Shown in pieces: positions 1 to 5,971 of a stretch of 14,582 bases of DNA. Within the stretch, counting starts at the first letter, position 1; every line of letters begins with the position of its first letter. Source of the DNA: CAYYJM01 sp964471755 (GTDB lineage: Bacteria > Planctomycetota > Planctomycetia > Gemmatales > Gemmataceae); the NCBI GenBank assembly GCA_964471755.1, contig CAYYJM010000160.1, positions 1 to 14,582 on the forward strand, written 5' to 3'. Position numbers and translations under genes: made by a program. A model generated the notes under the pieces. That model was not told where the DNA came from, searched no databases, and saw nothing but the letters and a program-made list of their open reading frames with translations.

Positions 1-146
1 CGGGCATGAAGAAATTAATCCGTGCCGTGACGGTCAAAGAGGCCGAGTCCGTGGCTCGGGCAGCCATGCGGCTGGAAACGGCACGCGACGTGAACAACTA
101 TTTGCGGGAACATACGCGACGGATTCTTCCCGAATCGGTGAACTGA
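1..146 (+). CDS. ptsI: PEP-protein phosphotransferase (PTS enzyme I), C-terminal end only
   Basis: The window opens inside this gene. The reading frame covers codons from position 3 to the TGA at 144-146, about 47 residues. The visible peptide has the pattern KKLIRAVTVKEAE, then LETARDVNNYLREHTR, then ILPESVN. This resembles the last helices of enzyme I, the end of the PEP-binding TIM barrel, where planctomycete members typically read 'P..KK.IR.VT..EA...A...L....EV..YLRE..R..LPE'. Enzyme I takes phosphate from phosphoenolpyruvate onto a histidine and passes it to HPr; that catalytic part lies upstream and cannot be seen. The ATG at 6-8 is in frame but would give only a 46-residue peptide, so it is taken as an internal methionine. 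The next gene on the same strand is 208 bp away. The assignment rests on recalled family similarity over a short stretch, so a different PEP-utilising enzyme is possible. Confidence 0.68.
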   Translation, partial: GMKKLIRAVTVKEAESVARAAMRLETARDVNNYLREHTRRILPESVN

Positions 147-354
147 ATCCTCCCGCTGTCCTCTTCCGGAGACCGTTGGATAGCTCTCCGGACGACGACC
201 TTCGACCAACCCTCTCCGGAGGAACGGTCGGAGGACGGACCCTCGGTCGCACATCCCGGCGTGCCTGCCACGCCTTTCCGCGACCCGGCTCCGTCTCGGT
301 GGCCATCCTGGCTCCTGTCCGTCGCGTCGCTCCCGCCATCGGGGATGGCGTTCC
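147..354. other. Intergenic region between ptsI end and DUF2344 gene
   Basis: This 208-bp gap shows no convincing gene. It holds three copies of the palindromic hexamer TCCGGA in C/T-rich settings (165-170, 187-192, 215-220), each inside a CTCTTCCGGAG-like or CTCTCCGGA-like context. Some can form only short 4-bp stems. I see no clear intrinsic terminator with a T-run and no good -35/-10 pair. Open frames passing through it look like GC-rich shadow. Confidence 0.4.
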
Positions 355-1158
355 ATGGCTTTTGACCCGGCTGCCAATCTGGCACCCGCTCCTACAACCG
401 AACCTCCTCCACCAGCAGACGCGCCCGCACGCTGCAAGGTTCGCCTCCGCTTCGGCAAGGGGTTCGATCTCCGCCTCCTGAGCCATCACGACCTCCTGCG
501 CGCCTTCGAGCGGCTCTTCCGCCGGGCCGACCTGCCGCTGGCCCACACGCAGGGATTCAATCCGCATCCCCGCATTGTCTTCGCGCTGTCCCTGCCGCTC
601 GGTGTCATCGGCCTGGAAGAGGTGGTCGAGATCGAACTGGATCGCCCCTTCGACACCGAGGAACTTCGGTGTCGGCTGGCCGGGCAGGCCCCGCCTGGTC
701 TGAGGTTCCACGGCCTGAAATCGATCGCCCTGAAGGCGAACGCCCGGGTGGCCCGCCTCACCTACCGACTGCCGGCACCGGATGACCGCCTGGCCGCCCT
801 GCACGCCGCCATTCCGCCTCTGCTGAACCAGCCACAACTGCTCGTCCGCCGGGTCCGCACTCCCGGCCAGAGCGTGGATCTTCGTCCGTCGATTCACCAA
901 CTTCGCCTGGTCGAGATCGCCGACGCCAGCGCCCTCCCCGGGCTGGCAGGGGCACAACGCTCGACCTGGCATCACACCCTGGAACTGGAACTCACCCCGA
1001 CACCAGCCGGCACGGCTCGACCTGAGGAAGTGCTTGCGCTGTTGGAGCAGCCCGATTTACTCGATCTGGGGGGCGTCCTGGAACGCTCCCGGCTGCTCCT
1101 GGTCGATGAGCTTCCGCCCATAACCGTAGAAGGAACCTCATGTCCAAGATCATGTTGA
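355..1158 (+). CDS. DUF2344 / TIGR03936 radical-SAM-associated protein
   Basis: A 267-residue protein. After a proline/alanine-rich leader of about 27 residues it has the family signature: KVRLRFGKGFDLRLLSHHDL, then an arginine-rich helix with RLFRRADLPL, then TQGFNPHPRIVFALSLPLG, followed by an EVVEIEL strand. This is the hallmark of DUF2344, often found fused to or beside the B12-binding radical-SAM protein TIGR03960 and often directly upstream of RNase E/G. Its biochemical role is not established. The conserved domain begins at about residue 28, and the Shine-Dalgarno before ATG 355 is weak (GGGGATGG some way upstream), so the exact start is uncertain. The 3' end overlaps the ribonuclease gene by 19 bp (1140-1158), which implies co-transcription and translational coupling. 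No TIGR03960 partner is visible here; the gene upstream is ptsI instead. Confidence 0.88.
   Translation: MAFDPAANLAPAPTTEPPPPADAPARCKVRLRFGKGFDLRLLSHHDLLRAFERLFRRADLPLAHTQGFNPHPRIVFALSLPLGVIGLEEVVEIELDRPFDTEELRCRLAGQAPPGLRFHGLKSIALKANARVARLTYRLPAPDDRLAALHAAIPPLLNQPQLLVRRVRTPGQSVDLRPSIHQLRLVEIADASALPGLAGAQRSTWHHTLELELTPTPAGTARPEEVLALLEQPDLLDLGGVLERSRLLLVDELPPITVEGTSCPRSC
1129..1134 (+). promoter_or_regulatory. Ribosome binding site of the RNase E/G gene
   Basis: GAAGGA lies 5 nt upstream of ATG 1140, inside the 3' end of the DUF2344 gene. It supports ATG 1140 as the start and shows how the second gene is initiated within the 19-bp overlap. Confidence 0.6.
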
Positions 1159-3788
1159 TCAACGTCCTCCAGCCGGAGGAATGTCGCATCGCCATCCTCG
1201 AAAATGGCGTCCTGGAGGAACTGTACGTCGAGCGCTCCAGCCACGAGAGCTACGTCGGCAACATCTACAAGGGCAAGATCGTCAACATCGAGCAGAGCAT
1301 CCAGGCGGCGTTCGTCGATTTCGGCGTCGGCCGAAACGGCTTCCTGCACGTCTCGGACGTGGAGCCGGCCTACTTCCGGCACCTGGAGCCGGCCGCCGGC
1401 AGTCGTGAAGGGGGACAGGATCGCGAACGGGAACCCGGCCGCGATCGCGACCGGGAGCAGGGGCGTGATCGGGAACAGGGTCGCGATCGCCAGCAGGGGC
1501 GCGACCGGGGCCGAGGCGGTCGGGACCGCGCCGCCCAGCAGCCCCGTCGCATCCCCGACGTGGAGGATTATCCCAACCCCTACGAGGAAGCAGCGCGGCA
1601 GGCGGAATTGACCGGCCAGAATAACGTCCCCGGATCCTTCGGAGCCGGACTGCTCGACGAGGAGGAGCAGACGACCGCGTTCGAGGAAATCGAGGGGACC
1701 GAGGACGTTCCCGGCGTCGAGGAAGGAGCCACCGAGGAGTTCGTCGAGCCTCAGCCCGAAGCGGTGGCACCACCGGAGCCGACCGAGCCCGTCGCCGAGA
1801 CGGAAGGTGAGCCGCTGCGGGCCCACCCGGAGACGCTCCCCAGCGAGGAGGAGCCGCGTGGTCGCAAGCGATCGCGCACGTCCTCACGCCGCAAGAAGAC
1901 GCCATCCACGGAGGCCAGCAGCGAGGGGCCCACGACCGACCCCGACCCCGATCGACCGCCGCTGATGGAATCGGCCGAGCGCCGCACCTCCCCCGGCGAT
2001 GAGCATGAGGTCGAGCGCATCGAGGCTGGCGGCGAGGACGATGATCTGCTCTTCTTCCCCCGCCAGGACGCGGAGCCCAAGTCGGAAGTGAGCCAGGAGG
2101 ACGAGAACGACGAGGCGGATACGGAAGAAGAGTCGTTCGAGTCGGAAGATTCCGAGGAATCGGAAGAGTCGGATGAAGAAATCGTCGAGATCGAGACCGA
2201 GACGACGGTGATCGAGATCGATGGCGTGACCGAACCGCCGCGTCGGCCACGGGTGCGTTCGAGCCGCAGCATCGAGGAGGAACTGGAAGCCGACCTGCGG
2301 GCCGCCGAGTTGGGCGCGGATGCCCCTCCCGAGATCGATCCGGGCTTCCGGGTGCTGGGCGAGGAAGAGATCGACGATTCGCCCCGACGCGGCCGTCGGG
2401 AACGGAGCGATCGCGGCGACCGGGGCGGTCGCGGTGAACGCGGTGGCCGAGATCGCCGCGGTGGCGGCGGCGGCCGGGATCGCGGCCGCACCGGCAGCCG
2501 ACCGGGCGCGCCCCGCGACAAGCCCAAGATCGAGACCATCTTCAAGCGCGGTCAGGAAGTCCTGGTCCAGGTCATCAAGGAGGGGCTCGGCTCGAAGGGG
2601 CCGACGCTGTCCACCTACATCAGCATCGCCGGCCGTTACCTGGTGCTGATGCCCGGCCTCAACCGCGTCGGCGTCTCGCGCAAGATCGAGGACGAGGAGG
2701 CCCGTCGTCGCCTGCGCGACATCTTCAACGAACTGAAGCCGCCGAAGGGGCTCGGCTTCATCATCCGCACCGCCGGCATGGACAAGGACCGCAAGGAACT
2801 CCAGCGCGATCTGGCCTATCTGTCCCGCCTCTGGCAGGTGGTCGTCCGTCGCATCAAGAAGGTCAAGGCTCCCGCCGAGATCTATCAGGAGAGCGAGGTG
2901 ATCACGCGGACCATCCGCGACACGTTCACCAGCGACATCAGCGCCATCATTGTCGATGAGAAGGGAGCGTTCGAGCGAGCCCAGGAGTTCTTGCAGATCG
3001 TCATGCCCAAGTTCGCCGACCGCATCCAGCTCTACGAGGGGAAGGATCCGCTCTTCCACAAGTACAAGATCGAGGAGGAGATCTCGAAACTGCAACAGAA
3101 GAAGGTGCCGCTGCCGGCGGGCGGCTCGATCGTCATCGAGCAGACCGAGGCGCTGGTCGCGATCGACGTCAACAGCGGCAACTTCCGCGCTGCGGAGAAC
3201 AACGCCGAGGAGACGGCCTACCAGATGAACTTGCAGGCGGCCCGCGAGATCGCCCGGCAACTCCGCCTCCGCGATCTCGGCGGCGTCATCGTCAACGACT
3301 TCATCGACATGCGTGAGGAGAAGCACCGGCGCGGCGTCGAGCGGGCCCTGAAGGAGGCTCTGGAACGCGATCGCGCCCGTACCAAGACGCTGAAGATGTC
3401 GGCCTTCGGCATCATCGAGATGACCCGGCAGCGCATCCGGCCATCGCTGAAGCGGAGCGTCTACCAGGACTGCCAGTATTGCAAGGGACACGCCCAGGTC
3501 AAGACGCCCGAGAGCATGAGCCTGGAGGTGGTCCGCCTGCTGCAACTGGCGGCCCATCGTCCCAACGTTCACCGGATCGACGTGACGGTCGCGCAGTCGG
3601 TCGCCGACTACCTGCTCAACCGCAAGCGGGGTGAGATCGCCGCCCTCGAGCAGGAAGGCACCACCCAGGTGCAGATCAACGGCAAGGTGGACGTCCCGCC
3701 GGAACTGCTCGAGTTCAAGTGCGTGGACCACAATGGCAACGAGGTCCGCGTCTTCGGCGAGGAGCCCCGGCAAATCTCGCGACGGTGA
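1140..3788 (+). CDS. rne: RNase E/G-family endoribonuclease with large insert in the S1 domain
   Basis: An 882-residue Rne/Rng-family protein. Residues 1-82 carry the N-terminal RNase H-like piece and the first half of the S1 domain (ESYVGNIYKGKIVN, AAFVDFGVGRNGFLHVSDV). Residues of about 84-460 are an insert: an RD/RG-rich block (about 88-136), a long acidic block (densest at about 320-360) with a small basic patch at 240-253, and a second RG-rich block (about 416-459). The S1 domain resumes at PKIETIFKRGQEVLVQV (462 on), followed by the 5'-sensor and DNase I-like parts. Catalytic metal ligands match E. coli D303 and D346 as D676 (AIDVNSG) and D720 (VNDFIDM). The Zn-link is C778-x-x-C781. 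The protein ends about 100 residues later, without the C-terminal degradosome tail of E. coli RNase E. It should process and degrade RNA from monophosphorylated 5' ends. It shares an operon with DUF2344. Whether to call it rne or rng is a matter of convention. Confidence 0.95.
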   Translation: MSKIMLINVLQPEECRIAILENGVLEELYVERSSHESYVGNIYKGKIVNIEQSIQAAFVDFGVGRNGFLHVSDVEPAYFRHLEPAAGSREGGQDREREPGRDRDREQGRDREQGRDRQQGRDRGRGGRDRAAQQPRRIPDVEDYPNPYEEAARQAELTGQNNVPGSFGAGLLDEEEQTTAFEEIEGTEDVPGVEEGATEEFVEPQPEAVAPPEPTEPVAETEGEPLRAHPETLPSEEEPRGRKRSRTSSRRKKTPSTEASSEGPTTDPDPDRPPLMESAERRTSPGDEHEVERIEAGGEDDDLLFFPRQDAEPKSEVSQEDENDEADTEEESFESEDSEESEESDEEIVEIETETTVIEIDGVTEPPRRPRVRSSRSIEEELEADLRAAELGADAPPEIDPGFRVLGEEEIDDSPRRGRRERSDRGDRGGRGERGGRDRRGGGGGRDRGRTGSRPGAPRDKPKIETIFKRGQEVLVQVIKEGLGSKGPTLSTYISIAGRYLVLMPGLNRVGVSRKIEDEEARRRLRDIFNELKPPKGLGFIIRTAGMDKDRKELQRDLAYLSRLWQVVVRRIKKVKAPAEIYQESEVITRTIRDTFTSDISAIIVDEKGAFERAQEFLQIVMPKFADRIQLYEGKDPLFHKYKIEEEISKLQQKKVPLPAGGSIVIEQTEALVAIDVNSGNFRAAENNAEETAYQMNLQAAREIARQLRLRDLGGVIVNDFIDMREEKHRRGVERALKEALERDRARTKTLKMSAFGIIEMTRQRIRPSLKRSVYQDCQYCKGHAQVKTPESMSLEVVRLLQLAAHRPNVHRIDVTVAQSVADYLLNRKRGEIAALEQEGTTQVQINGKVDVPPELLEFKCVDHNGNEVRVFGEEPRQISRR
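1452..1505 (+). repeat. Three tandem 18-bp units inside the RNase E insert
   Basis: Three imperfect tandem copies of an 18-bp unit at 1452-1469, 1470-1487 and 1488-1505, encoding REQGRD, REQGRD and RQQGRD. They sit within a longer run of RD/RG dipeptides (about 1415-1540). The period is a multiple of three, so copy-number change would keep frame. Confidence 0.75.
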
Positions 3789-3833
3789 GCCGAGTTTTTC
3801 TCGCCACCGATCGGCCGCGATGGTAACCTGGAT

Positions 3834-3858
3834 GAGGAGAGGCGTGATGCCTCTCCTC
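3834..3858 (+). terminator. Strong hairpin after the RNase E/G gene, probable terminator
   Basis: GAGGAGAGGC (3834-3843), a 5-nt loop GTGAT, then GCCTCTCCTC (3849-3858): a perfect 10-bp stem, extendable by wobble and A-T pairs to about 12 bp. It lies 46 nt after the ribonuclease stop and before the next gene. The tail (GTTCGTTCC) is only modestly T-rich, so it may terminate, protect the mRNA 3' end, or be a target for RNase E autoregulation. It is the only strong structure in this 122-bp gap. Confidence 0.6.
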
Positions 3859-3898
3859 GTTCGTTCCAACATCGGCGGGGGTCGATCCGTTTACTCGC

Positions 3899-3903
3899 GG
3901 AGG
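3899..3903 (+). promoter_or_regulatory. Ribosome binding site fixing GTG start of first HEAT/propeller gene
   Basis: GGAGG, 7 nt before GTG 3911. Reading back in frame from 3911 there is no ATG, GTG or TTG before a TGA at 3845-3847, so GTG 3911 is the first possible start. Confidence 0.7.
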
Positions 3904-3910
3904 TAGGATC

Positions 3911-5722
3911 GTGAGCAGCTCGCTTGTGCTGATGCTGGCGGTCGTCGGCACTCAACTCGCACCGGAAGTTCCGATCGCACCTCCGGCACCGGCCCGGCCG
4001 ATCGCCCTGCAACAACTCCAGATTATCCGGGGCGGAGTGCGCGTGGTGCTGCCCGCACCCGCCCTGAATCCCGGCCTGAATCCCGTGATCCACCAGGACG
4101 ACGAACAGTTGCTGCGTGGCGTCGATCTGCCGACCGATCCGGCCGCGCTGGTCGATTTCCTGCGCCGTCAGAAGGTGGACGCGGCCAACCAGCCGCGCAT
4201 CACGGAACTCATCCTCGACCTCGCTGCGGATGAGTTTGAAACGCGTCAGACGGCGACCGACGAACTGATCCGCATCGGCCCCTCGGCGGCGGTCGCTCTC
4301 CAGGAGGCGCTGAAGTCGTCGGACCTGGAAGTCGTCCGCCGGGCCGAGATCTGCCTGAAGGCGATCGACAGCGTGGCGGGCCCCACCTTTCAGGAGGCGG
4401 TCGTCCGCCTGCTGGCAAAGAAGGCTCCCTCGACGGCCGTCGAAGTGCTGCTCGACGTGCTGCCCAACCTGCGCGGACCAGCGATCGGGGAGGTCGTGGC
4501 CGAGGCCCTGGGTCGGTGCGGTGTGGACAAGGGGCGGCCGGTTCCGGACCTGATCGTGGCCCTGCGGGACCGGGTCGCCGTGCGGCGCGAGGTTGCCGGC
4601 GAGGCGGTGGCACGGCACGGCGATGCCGACGCGCGCAAGACCGTCGCGGCCCTGCTCAACGATCCGGACGTGGGCGTGCGGACGCGGGTCGCGATGACCC
4701 TGCTGGAACGCGGCGAGCCGGCCGCTCTGCCGGTGATGATCCAGTTGCTCGGCTCGGCTCCCCTGGATCGGGCCTATGAGATCGAGGGCTCTCTGCTGAC
4801 GATCGCCCGCGAGCAGGCTCCCGAGGAGGGGCTCGGCAAGACGGCCGACAGCCGCAAGAAGGCCGTGTCCGCCTGGGAGAAGTGGTACAGGACCATCGGA
4901 GAGAAGCTCGACCTGGCCAAGGTCATGGCGGAGGCCAGCAAACCGGGCCATCTGCTGATCTCCACCCAGACGCTCGGCGTGGTCCGCAGCAAGGTGATCG
5001 AGTTGGACGCGACAGGCAAGACGGTCTGGGAACTCGACGCGACCAGCTACGCCTACTCGGTCCAGAAGCTGCCCCGAGATCGTGTCCTGATCTCCGAGTA
5101 CACCACTCGCAAGGTGGTGGAACGCACCACCAAGGGAGCCACGGTCTGGAGCAAGGATCTGCCGACCAACCCGATCGAGGCCGTCCGGCTTCCCGACGGC
5201 AACACGCTGATCGCGACCCGGCAAAGCATCATCGAGGTGGACGCGCAGGGCAAGGACGTGCGAACCATCCCGCGCGTTCCGGCCGGGCTCATCTACTCAA
5301 TGACGCCGCTGCGTCGCGACGAGATCGCCGTCGTGACCTCGGCGAATCGGTTCAGCCGGATCAATCGTGAGGGGAAGGAACTCTCGTCGTTCCAGTTACC
5401 GGGCCGCATGTACTCCATCGGCGGCCACTTCGCCGTCTCGCCCAATGGCAACCGGATCGCCATTCCGATCTACAACAACGCGGTCGTCGTCGGCGGTCGC
5501 GTGGTGAACCAGCCGGGCCGGGTCATCGAGTTCGACGCCAACGGCAAGACGATCTGGGAGGCGGAGGCCGATCGGCCGACCTCGGTTCGTCGGCTGGCGA
5601 ACGGAAACCTCGTGGTGGCCAGTCGGTTCCATGCGAACATCCTGGAACTGGACAGTCGGGGCAAGGTCGTCAACAAGTACCAGGCCCCGAATGGAGCCCG
5701 GGTGCTGGACGCCCGCCGTTGA
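3911..5722 (+). CDS. HEAT-repeat plus beta-propeller protein, probably exported (paralogue 1)
   Basis: A 603-residue protein from GTG 3911. Residues 2-16 form a hydrophobic stretch (SSSLVLMLAVVG) resembling a short signal peptide but with no lysine or arginine before it. A proline-rich linker of about 45 residues follows. From about residue 107 there are HEAT-like helical repeats (DEFETRQTATDELIRIG, DLEVVRRAEICLKAID, DPDVGVRTRVAMTLLERG). From about 362 to the end there are propeller-type strands of the form VIELDATGKTVWELD, VRLPDGNTLIA, IIEVDAQGKDV and VIEFDANGKTIWE, consistent with a PQQ/NHL-like beta-propeller of roughly five to six blades. No catalytic motif is visible. It is likely a binding or scaffold protein outside the cytoplasm; the function is unknown. 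The next gene is a clear tandem paralogue. A hairpin upstream separates it from the ribonuclease operon. Confidence 0.85.
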   Translation: MSSSLVLMLAVVGTQLAPEVPIAPPAPARPIALQQLQIIRGGVRVVLPAPALNPGLNPVIHQDDEQLLRGVDLPTDPAALVDFLRRQKVDAANQPRITELILDLAADEFETRQTATDELIRIGPSAAVALQEALKSSDLEVVRRAEICLKAIDSVAGPTFQEAVVRLLAKKAPSTAVEVLLDVLPNLRGPAIGEVVAEALGRCGVDKGRPVPDLIVALRDRVAVRREVAGEAVARHGDADARKTVAALLNDPDVGVRTRVAMTLLERGEPAALPVMIQLLGSAPLDRAYEIEGSLLTIAREQAPEEGLGKTADSRKKAVSAWEKWYRTIGEKLDLAKVMAEASKPGHLLISTQTLGVVRSKVIELDATGKTVWELDATSYAYSVQKLPRDRVLISEYTTRKVVERTTKGATVWSKDLPTNPIEAVRLPDGNTLIATRQSIIEVDAQGKDVRTIPRVPAGLIYSMTPLRRDEIAVVTSANRFSRINREGKELSSFQLPGRMYSIGGHFAVSPNGNRIAIPIYNNAVVVGGRVVNQPGRVIEFDANGKTIWEAEADRPTSVRRLANGNLVVASRFHANILELDSRGKVVNKYQAPNGARVLDARR

Positions 5723-5771
5723 GGCGGCCTTGGTGCGTCTCATACACGCTCCCAGTGACGCTGTCTCTTTT

Positions 5772-5848
5772 GGCGAGCGTGGGGCGTCCGCCCCATGAGT
5801 GTCTTCATCCGGGGAGGAAAGTCATGGGGCTGACGCCCCACGCTCGCC
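5772..5848. repeat. REPIN-like inverted repeat between the tandem paralogues
   Basis: Two 27-bp arms, 5772-5798 and 5822-5848, are reverse complements with a single mismatch (5789 against 5831), separated by a 23-bp spacer. Each arm begins with GGCGAGCGTGGGGCGTC (on its own strand) and contains its own small palindrome, GGGGC-4 nt-GCCCC. Two REP-like units in opposite orientation around a spacer is the architecture of a REPIN. I recall similar 'GCGAGCGTGGGGCGT' intergenic repeats in planctomycetes, which makes a dispersed family likely. No RAYT transposase is in the window. It may also act as a bidirectional hairpin after the first paralogue. Confidence 0.8.
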
Positions 5849-5959
5849 GGGAACGAAAACGGACACCTGTTCCGGGCTCGTGTGTCAGTTCGCACGAACC
5901 AGCGACCGGGAGAAGCTCGGCCTCTCTCGGCCCGAGTTGCCATCCCTTTCTCCACTCAC

Positions 5960-5964
5960 GGAGG
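5960..5964 (+). promoter_or_regulatory. Ribosome binding site fixing GTG start of second HEAT/propeller gene
   Basis: GGAGG, 7 nt before GTG 5972, exactly as in the first paralogue. The surrounding bases are also similar (CTCRCGGAGG and then ATCGTGAG in both), so the site was duplicated with the gene. This supports 5972 over the upstream in-frame GTG at 5882. Confidence 0.75.
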
Positions 5965-5971
5965 CCGAATC

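Noticed and set aside
165..220. Three TCCGGA motifs as a possible operator array
   Set aside because: A common hexamer in GC-rich DNA, with unequal spacing (22 and 28 bp) and weak flanking similarity; not enough to call a site.
34..975. 313-codon open frame on the minus strand opposite ptsI and DUF2344
   Set aside because: Covers conserved DUF2344 sequence in antisense and has no family resemblance.
1415..1540. Possible CRISPR-like or satellite array
   Set aside because: The repeats are contiguous, coding and in frame with the RNase insert, with no spacers.
1884..3872. 662-codon open frame on the minus strand opposite the ribonuclease
   Set aside because: Antisense to conserved catalytic sequence of RNase E/G; composition follows from the complementary codons.
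3608..5224. 538-codon open frame on the minus strand opposite the first HEAT/propeller gene
   Set aside because: Low-complexity shadow; it crosses the intergenic hairpin and both neighbouring coding regions, with no own ribosome binding site or domain.
5700..5720. Small CCGCC-GTTGA-GGCGG hairpin at the stop of the first propeller gene as a terminator
   Set aside because: Only a 5-bp stem, no T-run, and mostly coding sequence; the REPIN-like element just downstream is a far stronger structure.
5882..5971. Upstream GTG start for the second HEAT/propeller gene, adding 30 residues
   Set aside because: The paralogue's start and its GGAGG site align exactly with GTG 5972; the extra segment has no counterpart in the first gene, where an equivalent extension is impossible.
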